Assembly: GCF_034140825.1 (NCBI RefSeq)
Contig: NC_089043.1
Coordinates: 23,336,001-23,400,000, forward strand
Direction: 5' to 3'
Origin: Oryza sativa Japonica Group
Lineage: Eukaryota; Streptophyta; Magnoliopsida; Poales; Poaceae
Length of the DNA: 64,000 nucleotides
Below the pieces are notes generated by a model. It searched no databases and was not told the DNA's origin. It was given only the letters and a program-made list of their open reading frames with translations. The position numbers were made by a program, and so were the translations under genes. Positions 47,301-59,508 of this stretch are shown here, one piece after another (position 1 is the first letter of the stretch; each line of letters begins with the position of its first letter).

Positions 47301-47621
47301 ATTTAGCCAAGCCTTCCAATGTGATTGTTTGTGCTAAATAGGTCGCAACAAGAGATGGATTAAATACATAAAATACTATCTGCAGGCAAAAAAGTTTATT
47401 TATTCAGAGATGATGTATGGCTTGTATTAGCAAAATATTTACTACAATTTTGCACAATTGAATTTACCCCAATCACCACAACTTACATTGTTTAGATATT
47501 TCCGTGCATCTTTGTTCAGTATGCCAACAAAATCAGTTGCCAGGAATGATCCAACACCAGTAACCAGAAGCATGTTCAGAACCGGCACACATGCTGTAAT
47601 AAAGAGCTCCAGGAGGCCCAT
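44316..47621 (-). CDS. PIN-LIKES (PILS) auxin-carrier-family membrane protein
   Basis: Ten coding exons: 47621-47487, 47379-47300, 47218-47094, 46218-46097, 45971-45753, 45639-45547, 45474-45374, 45216-45164, 45046-44858 and 44440-44316. All have GT/AG sites, and the phases close to give 413 residues, the usual PILS length. The N-terminus MGLLELFITACVPVLNMLLVTGVGSFLA and the segments NIFLIIIPALCKEKGSPFG, GGAIPSVTLIMGGNLL and the final hydrophobic helix ending FMWTLS are hallmarks of the family. Here the first is quoted only for its leading part, MGLLELFITACVPVLNMLL. The protein has two bundles of about five membrane helices joined by a polar loop (about residues 170-230, SVPSSKTKV). PILS proteins sit in the endoplasmic reticulum and lower nuclear auxin signalling by holding auxin in the ER. 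A leader exon lies upstream. The gene is divergent from U2AF35A. Confidence 0.95.
44515..44631. mobile_element. Foldback MITE in the last PILS intron
   Basis: AAGAATTACGATTTGCCCCT and the inverted AAGAATTGCAATTTGCCCCT begin arms of about 48 bp that continue through TTCG, CTAC(A/G)GT and ACCC. The loop is only about 15 bp. It occupies the intron between coding exons 9 and 10. Non-coding. Confidence 0.75.
46289..46424. repeat. 83-bp tandem repeat in PILS intron 3
   Basis: AAGGTGT(G/A)A starts both copies, and each holds CAAGTTCAGTTAGTCCTCTA and TGTCCCATTCAATGTT. The first copy is full length (46289-46371). The second is cut off after the shared block. It lies in the 875-bp third coding intron. 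Confidence 0.8.
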
Positions 47622-47866
47622 GATTGTTGTAGCTTAGTTCAACAAGCAGTCACTGTTCCCTGTCCTGAAAAGTAAAACCATCAAACATGCTAAGTGCATC
47701 GCAACTAATAATAGTTCTCATGTTTCATGTCGAGAAATGCGTATTTGATCGTCTAAAAGATAAACTTCTAAAATAAAAAACGTTTTTTTTTGCTACAATG
47801 ATGAGAAAGGACCATTATTGGACCAAATGTCATGTCCATGGTACAGAGATTGCAAATTGTACAACT

Positions 47867-47970
47867 GTTTTACTTCTTCCTTGTCTCCAATAATTCTACT
47901 ACATGCGAAACCAAACAAGTTTTACTTCTTCCTTGTCTCCAAGGATTCTACTACATGCGAAACCAAACAA
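47867..47970. repeat. 52-bp tandem duplication in the PILS leader intron
   Basis: Two nearly identical 52-bp copies (47867-47918 and 47919-47970) begin GTTTTACTTCTTCCTTGTC and end GCGAAACCAAACAA. They differ at two or three bases. Confidence 0.9.
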
Positions 47971-48046
47971 GAAGAAGGGCGAACTACCAGTCTACCACAA
48001 GGAAGAAAAACTAAGGGCTAGAGGATAAATAAACTAAGAAGTTGAT

Positions 48047-48243
48047 TTTTTTTTTATTTTTTAGAGAAGGGTATTTTTTACCCGGCATCTACATCCAACC
48101 GGATATATGCGGCCATTTAAATTAGGAACTTAACCCCGCAAACAACTTAATCTGAAATTCAACCCAATCTGAAATTCGCTTCTATGGAGATTTGAACTCA
48201 AAACCTTAAGGTACTGCTCAGGTCACTGCAACCACTAGGCTAC
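48047..48243 (-). mobile_element. tRNA-derived SINE, copy 1
   Basis: Read on minus, it begins at 48243 with GTAGCCTAGTGGTTGCAGTG, an A-box-like start. Then comes GAGTTCAAATCTC, a B-box-like word, and it ends in an A-rich tail (T-rich on plus, 48047-48062). A perfect 11-bp duplication, AAGAAGTTGAT, flanks it (48036-48046 and 48244-48254). This is target-primed insertion of a pol III-type SINE. It lies in the PILS 5' UTR intron in the same orientation as the gene. A second copy is at 59509-59736. Confidence 0.88.
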
Positions 48244-49310
48244 AAGAAGTTGATGCAGCGAAGTATCACAAGATTAGCTTTTAAAAAGAGCAGGTAACTG
48301 AGATTCTCCCAAAGGAGAAGAACACTACAGGAGCATGTGAAATGAGCTTCAGAGTTTCAGACTTCACATGGTTTCGATCCACCCCTATATCGATATGCTC
48401 ATCCATGCAAAGTGCAAGATCAAAACAGCTTTGAACTGAGTCAATGCAAAGCGCAAGATCAAAACAACTCCAAGGAGTCAGTCAACTGTACAAAATACTA
48501 GAGCTCGACTACCTTATCTCTAAACGACTTACAGAAACAGAATCGGGAGAATAGGGAGGAATCCTAAATTCCTAGCCTAATTCATATGGAAACTTAATTT
48601 TAACAAACTCTAACATCAACTCCAAGTGCATGCAGCTCATTCGCACAGCCGTGCAGCAAATGCCATCAGTAGCCTGATCTGATCGTCGCCGACGATGGAG
48701 CTTGCACTGTACTATACTATTTACTGACAAACTAAACTGTAGCTTACATCTGCCAATCATCTAGCTCTGACTGATGACTGATCGAATGAGCACACTCCAA
48801 TAGGGAGAGTACTATAGCTTTGACTGAAGAACAATTTTTCTTCTTCTTCTTCTTCTTTTTTTTTTTAAAAAAAAAACAGATGCAGATAGGAGATAGCAAC
48901 GCGCGCGGGCACACGTCGGAATCGAGATCTCCTCCGGGATCATGCGGCCGAGGAGGAGGTCGACGACGGGAGGAGGGCTTGGAACGCGTACCTTAGCTTC
49001 GTTCTTGCTGGCCTGCACGCGCCGCCGCAAAACCGCCGCCGCCGCCGCCAATGAAGAAGATGGAGGGAGATGAAGAAATTAAAGCGCGCGCTCGCCTTCG
49101 ATTCCGAGAGAGGAGAAGAGCCACCTGGCCGATACCGGCGGAGCTCTGCGCCGGCGGCGGAGGTGGCGGCGGCCGACGATTCCGTGGCCGCCTTTTCTTC
49201 TCTTCTTCTCCAGCTCGGGCTCTCGAGGGTGTGGTTCTGAGGCTTTTCTCACTGAAGATTATATATATATTGCTCGTTCGAGTTCAAAGTCGTCGAAGCT
49301 TGTCTTGAAG

Positions 49311-50244
49311 TGTGGGATCGATCTCCGCAGAAACGTGCCGTGTATGCGTGCCGGTGACTCAAGGAGGGTTCGGCTTATCTGATACAGGTGATTATTATCT
49401 TGATATCTTGTCATGTTTTGTCTTTTATTAGTATTGATATTGTTGACTTTTTTTCATATGAGGTTTGTCCATTTGCGTCTTATTATTACTCCTTCCGTTT
49501 TTAGCTAGTCAAAGTTATATTAAGAAAGAGATTAAAAAATACTATATATATGTAATACGAAGAGAAAATGAGAAACTTAAGTTATTGGACTAAAATTATA
49601 TTATTTAGAGACAAAGATAGTAGTACAAAAGAACAATGTAAATACTCTATTTGTCCAAAAAAATAATAATTTTATCTTTAATCATAGGTGTTCAAAAATA
49701 AGATAGAGTAAAAAAATTGTCTCTGGTAGCTAAGTGATAGGTAAGGGTGTCCTGAAAGAATAAAATTTATCGATTTACTAGTCAAGGGTAGATTAAAGGG
49801 ACGAGAGCAAACTTATTTTGGGACAAAGCGTAGATGCTAAGTTATTTTTGGGACAGAGAGTACTGTCTATTTTGTTGTGACTTGTTTTATAATTAAATGT
49901 ATTTTACATATGACTTATATTCTTATTATATATTTTCTTTGAATAAAATGAATGACTAAGTGCTCATTCGAAATGCAAGTTTGAAAAAACATAAGAATAT
50001 CATTAACACAAAACTATGCTATGAATACATATACAGAACATGAAAACACAAGAATCTTCGAATAGAGATTCATCAAGCAGGATCACAAAGCTACTCAAGC
50101 GAACAAAGGAAATATTATTTCATCAATAAACCTTCGAATATTTTAAATTGTATAATACTATGATATAGAATTATACATGCTAGGGTGCAAAAATATAATA
50201 ATACAACGAACTAAAAAAAAAGAAGTTTCCAATGGAGAAAGTTT
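49311..50244. other. Spacer upstream of PILS with a Stowaway-like MITE
   Basis: AT-rich promoter-side spacer. It contains the MITE listed at 49645-49860 and a further CTCCTTCCGTTTTTAGCTAG end near 49491 with no partner found. No gene is recognised. Confidence 0.45.
49645..49860. mobile_element. Stowaway-like MITE, about 216 bp
   Basis: Left end CTCTATTTGTCCAAAAAAATAA and inverted right end CTCTCTGTCCCAAAAATAAC, with TA on both sides (49643-49644 and 49861-49862). A second internal AACTTATTTTGGGACA partly repeats the right end. Non-coding. Confidence 0.7.
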
Positions 50245-50253
50245 GAATAATAC

Positions 50254-51061
50254 CAGAAACGCTTAGTATCGGACGTCTGACGTATCGTGAAAAATCGGAT
50301 GGACAAACTACTATCCCCATATCCACTTCATATATCCATTACATGACATAATGATCTTTAAAATATTTTTTTCTCCTAAACTACTTATCCAATCGATGAT
50401 ATGATCACACTATTATATTTTTTATAATTAAATCTTTACAACAAGATATCACATCATTACATTCCGATGAAAGAAAAGTATATGTTTCAATCCGTTAAAA
50501 TTTAATGTTTCAGACACGATAGCAATATGTTTCAACACATGTTTTCATTATGTTTCATAAAAAAATTTTAAATGTTTTGATAACTGAATTTTTTATTTCA
50601 CCATATATAACCTAATGTTTCATAAATGACCGAGAAAAAGTATGGGATGTTTACGCCACTACTCTCTCATGCCATTCGATTGGCTTTCTCCCCACACCAT
50701 ACATGTATGCATGTATTTAGTGATCTTAAAAATACTTTTTCTTCCAAACTATTTATGCGATGAGTGATTTGATCATACCGTTGAATTTGTTATAATTAAA
50801 TCTTTACAATAAGATATCACATGACTATATTTTGATGAAAGAAAAACATATGTTTCAAACAATAAGAACTTAATGTTTCATACGTGATAGCAATATGTTT
50901 CACCATGTATTCTAATTGTGTTTCACAAAATTTTTATATGTTTCAGAGGTTGATTTTTTTGTTTCACCATGTATAACGTAATGTTGCACCAACGGTCAAC
51001 TGAAACATTTGACCGTCCTATTTTTTTTATATCATCGGGCGTCCGATTTGTAGCTCTCTCC
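50254..51061. mobile_element. Mutator-like non-autonomous element, 808 bp
   Basis: A perfect 9-bp duplication, GAATAATAC, flanks it (50245-50253 and 51062-51070), the length typical of Mutator elements. The ends are CAGAAACGCTTAGTATCGGA and the inverted GGAGAGAGCTACAAATCGGA, with ATCGGACG at the same offset (14 bp in) from each edge. Internally, a segment of about 285 bp is duplicated head-to-tail (about 50350-50637 and 50719-51000), each copy carrying several ATGTTTCA words. It has no transposase. It lies between the divergent PILS and U2AF35A genes, about 230 bp from the U2AF35A TATA-like site. Confidence 0.82.
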
Positions 51062-51384
51062 GAATAATACTCACAAGAAGTATAACTACTTTGGCTTTAA
51101 TGGGCTACAAAGCCTGAACATGTCAAAGCCCAAAACTTCTACCCCGAATCTTTCAGAACCGGCCCAGCCCACGAGCTTAACCCAAAAAGCCCACAACAGC
51201 AGGAACCTTCTAGTATTCTCCCGTCCAGCGCATCTGGACCGTCCATACGACAACCGACGGCTGGATTTCCCTGGAAGGCCTTTATATGCGCTTCCAGACG
51301 CTACTCGAAGCAGGAAACCCACCACCGAATTCGTCCGTACTCCTCCTCCTGCTTCCCCTCCGGCGACGGCGGCGCAGATCTCCG

Positions 51385-51905
51385 GTAAGCCTCCTCCGTC
51401 TCCGTTTCCCGCGTCCGATTGCGTATGTCACAGCGGTTAGCGTAGTAGTGGTAGATTTGATTCGGATTTGGATTGACTGTTCCTCTCTCGGTTGTGATGG
51501 ATGGATTGATTGATGTTGTATTTTTGCGTGTCTTATTATCTATCTATCGATTCTTATCAGGTTGGAAGTTAGGGTGTTCATCTTGACACAAAATCATGCC
51601 GAAATCAAACTGTACCGAAGCGAAAATAAGATATGGATTAGCTCTCCTTCCAATTGATTTATCGTTCTGTCAATATTGATCCGAATACGAAAATTTTAAG
51701 TGCTGTTATTTTGAAGGTTTCGGAACCGGAATTCGGAATTGCAGTAGCAGTGGATGCCTTTATAAATCAAGTTCTTGTCCTTGGCTTCAAATACTCGATG
51801 TGTTTCTTGGCTAATCCTAATCCCTAGCTGCTTGTGTGTTGCGTGTGCAATTTCTGACCCTTTTGTGGTGGTGTATATCAACAGAGAAATCTCTAGCTTT
51901 TTCAG
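51385..51905 (+). other. Predicted 5' UTR intron of U2AF35A
   Basis: The donor TCTCCG/GTAAGC is at 51384/51385. The acceptor is probably CTTTTTCAG/CGGCG at 51905/51906, 15 bp before the ATG, with ATCAACAG at 51884 as an alternative. The TTTATATG word at about 51280 is a candidate TATA box. A leader intron is usual for this gene family. Confidence 0.65.
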
Positions 51906-51920
51906 CGGCGAAGCGAATCC

Positions 51921-52793
51921 ATGGCCGAGCACCTCGCTTCCATCTTTGGCACGGAGAAGGACCGCGTGAACTGCCCCTTCTACTTCAAGATCGGCGCGTG
52001 CCGCCATGGCGACCGATGCTCCCGCCTGCACAACAAGCCGTCGGTCTCGCCGACGCTGCTGCTCTCCAACATGTACCTGCGTCCGGACATGATCACCCCT
52101 GGAATTGATGCTCAGGGCAACCCCATCGACCCTGAGAAGATCCAGGCCGACTTCGAGGATTTCTACGAGGACATCTTTGAGGAACTCAGCAAGTACGGCG
52201 AGATCGAGAGCCTCCACGTGTGTGACAACTTCGCCGACCACATGATCGGCAATGTGTATGTTCAATTCAGGGAGGAGGATCAGGCCGCCAGAGCGCTGCA
52301 GGCGCTGACGGGGCGGTACTACTCCGGCCGTCCTATCATTGTCGAGTTCTCGCCGGTGTCCGATTTCCGGGAGGCCACCTGCCGGCAATATGAAGAGAAC
52401 AGCTGCAACCGTGGTGGGTACTGCAACTTCATGCACGTCAAGGAGATCGGCAGAGACCTGAGGAAGAGGTTGTTTGGGCACCTGCATAGGTCCCGGAGAA
52501 GCCATAGCCATGGCCGGAGCCGCAGCCCGAGCCCGTACCATTACCGGAGGGACTATGATCGGAGGAGCTCATCGCGGTCCAGGGACCACGACGATTACTA
52601 CCGTGGAGGTAGCCACGATTACTACCGTGGAGGTAGCCGGAGGAGCAGCGAGAGGCACCGCAGCAGCTACGACAGCGATGGCAGCAGGCGGCGGCACAGG
52701 TCCAGGACTAGGAGTCCTGTCAGGGATGGTAGCGAGGAGAGGAGAGCTCAAATTGAGCAGTGGAACCGTGAAAGGGAGGCTGCACAAGTGTGA
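51921..52793 (+). CDS. U2AF35A: Splicing factor U2AF small subunit (U2AF35A)
   Basis: An intronless coding frame of 290 residues, the length I recall for rice U2AF35A. The first CCCH zinc finger is C18-x8-C27-x5-C33-x3-H37. A U2AF homology motif (about residues 65-145, with [19 protein letters not shown] and [19 protein letters not shown]) pairs with the large subunit U2AF65. The second finger follows ([19 protein letters not shown]). The tail from about 190 is an Arg/Ser-rich domain with a local duplication of DYYRGGSH. The protein recognises the AG at the 3' splice site in the nucleus. It lacks coding introns, as plant U2AF35 genes do. It is divergent from PILS and convergent with mitochondrial HSP70. 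Confidence 0.96.
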
Positions 52794-53993
52794 TCTCTGG
52801 ATTAGTTGCTGTTTGCAATGGCCCATGTTTCTCATCTTGTACTGGTAGCCCTAGATTAAATTAGCATCATATCTTATCTTAATGATCTGAGCTTGGATGT
52901 ACTCGAGATTTTCCTTACTGAACTTGAATTTTCTGTCAGATGCATGTGTTAACTGAACCTATTTGGTGTTAAATTATATTTGTACTGATGGTTGTGTGCT
53001 TTCGGTTTTGTTCAGCATTCGGTATGTTTTTGTGCATGTGGTCAGGACTAGCTGAATGGTTGAGTAAATCTCGAGTGATCACGATCCACAATGCATTCCC
53101 CATTCGGTAGTATGCTATTGTGCATGTGATCAGGTCTAGCTGCAGTAGAATTTGTTGACTTGTAATGATAATTGCAGCTTGGAGCACCAATTGTTTTTTG
53201 TTTTCATTCAGAGGTTTCAGCACGTTGCATCTTTTAGCACCTGTTAGTGAGATGAAATGATTTACAGGTGAGATCATTTTAAGTTATCATTCAGATGTAG
53301 TAGTTGATCATTCAGACGTTTCAGTATGTTGCATCAGTGCAGGTAAAACTAAGATGCAGGTGGGAAGAGCGACGTACCAGCTATATTTCTGAATTTTCTG
53401 ATATTTCGGATCTTTTCATTTGTAACCTCTGAACTTATGTTTCGCATATTTTAGCACCGTGAGTTGTTATGATACACTGCCGAACTACACATCTTCAGCG
53501 ACTAGGAGCAAGCTAGCAGCGGCCTCGTCCATGATACCAGTATATGTTTCCTACAACTGATTGTTCCACTGATAGGATATATTGCCTATTTCTCATATCT
53601 CAGACAACCGAAGAACCCACAAAGAAGACATCTACTGCAAATAACAATCATCTGAACGAAAGAGCTCGATAACAGATGACAGGAAAAGGAAAAAGAAAAA
53701 TCATGAACAAAAGGAACATGAGAAAGAAATCAGGGAGCACAAGCATGCACAACAGATTAACAGCACTGCAAATACTGAGCAAGCTGGACATCTGACGAAA
53801 CATAATGAAATATTTCGTGGATGGCTCAATTAACCAATGAGTTTGTTCCCGCTCACAATTTATCAGCGATTCTCCGCCCAAAAAAGCTACAGGTATAGCA
53901 ACCCTCTTAGAAACCTAAGAAACCAGGGGTGGGTAAGATGTCAACTTCCTATTACATGAACAAAAAAAGGTAGAAACTAGATGTAGATCAAAT
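52794..53993. other. Convergent 3' flanks of U2AF35A and mtHSP70
   Basis: Both 3' UTRs end in this 1.2-kb region. A short repeat, TGTGCATGTG(G/A)TCAGG(A/T)CTAGCTG, occurs at about 53032 and 53112. GTTTCAG(C/T)A(C/T)GTTGCATC occurs at about 53213 and 53318. No further gene is recognised. Confidence 0.5.
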
Positions 53994-56844
53994 CTACATC
54001 TTAGCTTCCTTAGCAGCATCCTGGTATTCAGCCTCAGGAGTCTGGTCACCACCACTGCTGCTGCTGCTGCCGCCGCCACTGCCGCCACCGCCACCTTGTT
54101 GCATGTGCTCTCCAATCTTTGAAACTGCCTTGTTTGCAGCCTCAAGCTTCTGCTTGATCTTCTCCAAATCATCCTCAGCCATTGCTGCTCTTAGATCAGA
54201 TACAGCAGACTGAATCTCATTGGTGACTTCAGCAGGAACCTTGTCCTTGTACTCACTGACACTCTTCTCAATGCTGTAGATCGTGGTGTCTGCAGAGTTC
54301 TTCAGATCAATCAATGATTTCCTTTCCTGATCCTTCTGAGAATGTAGCTCAGCCTCCCTCACCATCTTCTCGATATCACTTTCAGACAAACCGCCTGAAG
54401 ACTTTATAGTGATTTCTTGCTCTTTGCCAGTGGACTTGTCCTTGGCTGACACCTTGACAATACCATTGGCATCGATGTCGAATGTGACCTCAATCTGAGG
54501 CATACCTCTTGGGGCTGGTGGAATACCTTCAAGCTGGAACTCACCAAGAAGCTTGTTGTCTGTGGCCATCTCCCTCTCACCCTGGAGCACCTTGATTCCA
54601 ACCTGGGTCTGGTTGTCTGCAGCAGTGGAGAAGACCTGACTCTTCTTGGTTGGAATGGTTGTGTTCCGATTAATTAGCCTTGTGAAGATGCCTCCAAGAG
54701 TCTCAATACCAAGGGAGAGGGGAGTGACATCCAGCAAAAGGAGCTCCTTCACATCACCCCTCAAGATGCCACCCTGAATGGCAGCTCCCATGGCAACAGC
54801 CTCATCAGGATTGACACCCTTGCTTGGTGTCTTGTTGAATATCTGAGAAACAATATCCTGAACCTTTGGCACCCTCGTCATACCACCAACCAGTAGAACC
54901 TCATCAATGTCTTTTGCAGATACGCCTGCATCCTTCAGGCAGTTCACACAGGGGATGCGAGTTCTCTCAATGAGAGACTGCACAAGAGACTCGAACTTTG
55001 ATCTGGTCAAGGTAATATTGAAGTGTTTTGCACCAGTGGCATCAGCAGTAATAAAGGGGAGGTTGATTTCAGTCTGCATGGTTGAGGAAAGCTCGACCTT
55101 GGCCTTCTCTGCAGCTTCCCTGAGCCTTTGCAAGGCCAACTTATCCTTGCTCAGATCAATGTTGTCAGACTTCTTAAACTCACTAACCAGGTAGTCAAGC
55201 AATGCACCATCAAAGTCCTCACCACCAAGGAAAGTATCTCCATTGGTTGCCTTGACCTGAAAATGGTACAAAAAGTTATGATCAGCACACATGTGGTACA
55301 AAAAGTTATGATCAGCACACATGTTCAACAGATATGCTTAGGTTTAGAGTATATGAACATGCAATGAGAAAGAAAATTACCTCAAAAACTCCATTGGAGA
55401 TCTCAAGGATTGATACATCAAATGTGCCACCACCCAAGTCAAATACAGCAATCAGACCCTCCTTGTTGTTCATCCCATATGACAGAGCTGCGGCAGTGGG
55501 TTCATTGATAATCCTCATCACCTCTAGCCCGGCAATCCTACCAGCATCCTTGGTAGCCTGGCGCTGAGCATCATTGAAATAAGCTGGGACAGTGATAACA
55601 GCCTTGGAGACAGTTTTGCCAAGGAAAGCCTCTGCAGTTTCCTTCATCTTGGTGAGAACAAATGCACCAATCTGGCTTGGGGAGTACTGCTGCCCACCCA
55701 TCTCCACCCAAGCATCACCATTAGGTCCCCTGACAATCTTGTAAGGCACCATCTTCATTTCCTTCTGAGTCTGTGGGTCATCAAAAGTTCTACCAATCAA
55801 GCGCTTAGACCCACGGACCGTGTTCTGGGCATTGGTCACTGCCTGCCGACTCGCGGTTATGCCAACCAAAAGATCACCATTCTGGTTCTTGGCAACAATG
55901 GAGGGTGTCGTCCTTGCGCCTTCCGCATTCTCAATCACTCGTGGTGTCTGCACAAACAGATTCATTACTTCTATAACAAAGCATGGCTAGTTCAATATTA
56001 ACCGAATATATAGATACCAAACTAAAAGAATGTAACAGTAAGTCAGAACATCCTGTTAATCACAAATTAATTCCACACAACAACTATATTCATCACTACT
56101 ATACTAAAGCATCCATAATTCACTAATAACTGAATGTATCACTATCCAATTAAAAGAATATCATGACTAGTCAGAATATCCTATTAATCACAAATTGATC
56201 CAATTCAGAATATCCTATTAATCACAAATTGTTCCAATTCAACAACTATATTGCAGTTCAAGATATGCTACTGAATCAGGCACCAATTCAAGATATGCTA
56301 CTGAATCAGGCACCAATCAGGCACCAACTGTTTTACAAACAAGAAAAGATAACAAATTTCGAATGGAACAGGGAAAGAAAAAAAAGACCACACCTTCCCT
56401 TCCATAACGGAGACACACGAGTTGGTCGTTCCCAAATCGATCCCAATAACATCCGCGGCGGCAGGCTTTGAGCTGTACACAGAGCGAATCCAATCAACCA
56501 CCCATCAAGCACAAAGAAGAGCAGTTGAGATCGACACAAAAGACGACTACTAAATTACCTGAACGCACGAGCCACTGATCCAAGCCTGGACAACAGAGGA
56601 GACGCCGCCGCGTGACGGGCCATCGGAGCCTGGTCAGATCAATCAAACAAACAAAATACATTACATGAGATCACCTCAACCATCGCACGCAGGCAAATCA
56701 ACACTACAGATCCCAAAATAATATTACCACTTCACCAAGAAAAGAAAGAAGAGCAGAGAGGGGTGGAACCTGAGAGGCGGCGGAGGCGAGGGCGTGGCCG
56801 GTGGACCTGGCCAGCCTCGACGCGATGAGAGATCCGATGGCCAT
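53994..56844 (-). CDS. Mitochondrial HSP70 chaperone (DnaK type)
   Basis: Five coding exons (56844-56770, 56629-56559, 56472-56394, 55947-55381, 55256-53994) give 684 residues with matching phases. Residues 1 to about 48 are an Arg/Ser/Ala-rich mitochondrial presequence ([14 protein letters not shown]...SVARAFRSS). The ATPase domain opens with [16 protein letters not shown] near residue 59, then [14 protein letters not shown] and [13 protein letters not shown]. The substrate-binding domain starts at [18 protein letters not shown], and the lid is helical. The tail is Gly/Ser-rich and ends [17 protein letters not shown] and the bacterial-like loop contents mark it as the organellar class, unlike cytosolic HSP70. 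Its role is matrix import motor and protein folding. It is convergent with U2AF35A. Small tandem duplications in its introns (55262-55322, 56160-56325) do not touch coding sequence. Confidence 0.96.
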
Positions 56845-58216
56845 GGCGGCGGCGGTGGTGGCGGCGGAGGTGGAGAGGAGGAGGAGGAGGCGGCGGCGAG
56901 ATCCGGAAAAACCCTAGGCGGGGTGGCGGCGAGGGCTTCGCTCTTAAACCCCTCGCGGGATGCGGCTCTGGCTTGCAGGAGGGGAAAGAAAGGCGCGGCC
57001 AGGGGCATTTCCGTCATTTCGGTGGGGTCGGGTTGTGTGACTGACGGTGGGCCCGGGGGTCGGGGGTCGTGGGGAGAAGGTTCTAGACCGCATCTTAGCT
57101 CTCGATAGGTGGCGAAGTCAGAATAATTGTTTGAATTTGTTTTTTCTTCTTGCGAAGGAATACTGGTAGTAGTGTTTTTCTTGATGAAGAATGCAACAAA
57201 ACAAATCAAATGCATCTAGCGAAGTTTGATTTCAATCCGCAGATATTACGGAAGAACTGAAAGAATACCCTGATCAGGTTATACCGAATTCGGGTCTAGC
57301 CGCTTAGGGTCAGATCGGTAGAAAGTTGATTTTTTTTTTTGAAAAAAAATACATTTTTTTTGGATGCTCTCACCGAATCGAATAGCATGAAAATTCCGAG
57401 CTCTATTACATTTGCCCAATGATGAAGATTTCAAGCAATGCAGCCCATTAAATCTCCTAGGCCCAGCTCAACATTTGGCCCATAAATTCCATGATCCATC
57501 TCACTATGGCCGACTTTCTTGTGCTCACTTGCAAGGCACACGAGATGAACCTCTGCTTTCTGAGGCCTCCAAACCCTCTCTTCTCTAACTGAATTTTTGT
57601 TTACCAGCATTCGAGGGTCTGTTTGGAAAGCTGAAGATTATGAAAGAAGTTGTGATTGTTAGAAGCTTTTCCAAACAAGATTTGCTCTGGTCCAATAAAA
57701 AATATCTCGAGATACGGTACCTCACGCTAATAAATCGTTTCCGATCATTGGATCTACCTGGACAGGACATTGTTAGATCCAACGATCGAAAACGATTTGG
57801 TACCTCGAGGTACCTTTTGTTGGATAGAAGCAAATCTCACCCAAATTACTCTGCAGCTATAGAATTCAGAAAATGAACTAGAAACTAGCTCTTTCAAAAT
57901 CTCATAAGCTATTTATCAAACTGTTTCTCAGAAATAAACTCTCCATCCGTTAGTTACCGTGCTGGAGTTTTAAGACCATAGGAATTAACACTTCTCTTGA
58001 AGAAGTGCTACCTGCTGCTGCATAGAGCATCAGAAATGACTGCTATAAATCACAAGCAGTTTTCCACGGATCAACAGGTTGAGATGAAAGCCTGAAACGG
58101 ATGCATATACACTGAGCACAAAGCTGCATCTGAATCCTGAATGGAGCAGAGCAGCTGAGAATGAGGACAGAAAACACATTTACTGAAAAAATGTGTTTCA
58201 GTGACAAGTTCAGTGT
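56845..58216. other. mtHSP70 promoter side and spacer
   Basis: The first 150 bp are GGC-rich leader of the HSP70 gene. The spacer then holds a foldback MITE (57678-57837) and, around it, a GGGTCTGTTTGGAAAGCT stretch resembling ends of other rice MITEs, with no certain partner. No gene is recognised. Confidence 0.45.
57678..57837. mobile_element. Foldback MITE, about 160 bp
   Basis: AGATTTGCTCTGGTCCAATA and the inverted AGATTTGCTTCTATCCAACA begin arms of about 70 bp. Both continue through TC(T/C)CGAG(A/G)TAC and on to AATCGTTT(C/T)CGATCATTGGATCTA or AATCGTTTTCGATCGTTGG. Only parts of these are quoted. The loop is very short. No target duplication is clear. Confidence 0.75.
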
Positions 58217-58874
58217 TCACTCCTGGGTATCAGGCATACGGTAAACATGGGGAAGCCGGCAAGGTTCATCGTCTACAAGGCCTGCCTTCTTGTAGGATTC
58301 GACGCTGTCGGCGAGCGTCTCCTCAAGTTTCCTAGGTTTCCAGCCCAACTTTGTCGGTTTCTCCGATGTCAATTCGACCTTGTTGCCCACATCAACCAAT
58401 CTGACCAAGGAAAAAAAAAACAGAGAGAGAGGAGCTGCTCAAATCGTGTTCATGTTTTGAGCACAAAACACTTAGGGCTTGTTCCCTTCGTTGAGAAAAA
58501 AACAACTTACAAAACTATGGTAATACCAAATTTTGGTAAGTTAAAGTTAGGTGGTGTATGGCCTGAGGTTTTGGCAAAATTTGGCAAGTAGCTGCAGTTA
58601 CTTAAACGAGTAGCTGCAGTTAGGGTACATGCTCTTCATCAAATCCACCAAATCCTTCATGTCCATTTGGTCTTGAGCACATATGTACCTCTCACATGGC
58701 CCTGACTTGTCATACATGATACACTAGAAGTAAAGAATCAGTGACATCACGGACATCCACTATGGGCCAAAAATTGTTGTTCATAACATCAGGGCGTCCT
58801 GGATTGCAACCAAAAATCCAAAACTAATTTAGTCAGCGTACAAGAGGAAATACGTATTAGAAAGCTAGAAACTA

Positions 58875-58975
58875 CTCCCTCCGTCCTAAAATTAATTGAC
58901 TTTTGTACACGAATCTAAACATAGGATACATTCATATTCCTTTACACAAATTGATTTATCATAGGACGAAGGGAG
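58875..58975. mobile_element. Stowaway-like MITE in the pseudogene
   Basis: Left end CTCCCTCCGTCCTAAAATTA after TA, and inverted right end CTCCCTTCGTCCTATGATAA. The TA expected on the right has become GA. It abuts the 3' edge of the third exon block. Confidence 0.7.
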
Positions 58976-59508
58976 GAGGGTGCCTTTGAGGGTGAACCTT
59001 TCATGATGTAGAGGAGAACTCTGCTGCTGGTGTTGAGTTGCATGGTATGCAACAGTGGGCCAAAGACAAGGGCAGGGCAAACTGTAATGACATGCAGTCC
59101 ATTTTTCTCTGAATATTCCAGGGCTATCTCTTCAGCTTCGGTCTTGGCAAAGCTGTACCAGTTCTGCCAACACAAGAATATATTTGGAGGTCAATAAATT
59201 AGTCCCCGAAAGATAAATTAATGCTGCACGAAGAACAGTTTAATTTGCAATATCTGACCTTATTTTCTCTGCAGAACTCCTTGTCTGACCAGCAAGTCTC
59301 ATCTCTCACCCTGTCTTGAGGCCAGCTCGGGTAAAGCACACAGCACCAATGGAGGAGACCATGACGAGTTTCTGAACACCGGAAGCTGAGCAAGCCTCGA
59401 GCACATTTTTGGTGCCTTTCACAGCAGGAACCATCATCTCCTTCTGCATGTATATATGATCACCAGCTAGATTGTAAGATTGTAGAAGAGTTATTGTACA
59501 AATATATA

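Larger units (their letters stand above)
47666..48991 (-). other. Predicted 5' UTR intron of the PILS gene
   Basis: On the minus strand the donor GCTAAG/GTACGCG (48992/48991) and the acceptor CTTTTCAG/GACAGGG (47666/47665) fit well. They leave a leader exon from roughly 49300 to 48992 and a short second leader piece before the ATG at 47621. The intron would be 1326 bp and contains a 52-bp tandem duplication and a SINE. Confidence 0.6.
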
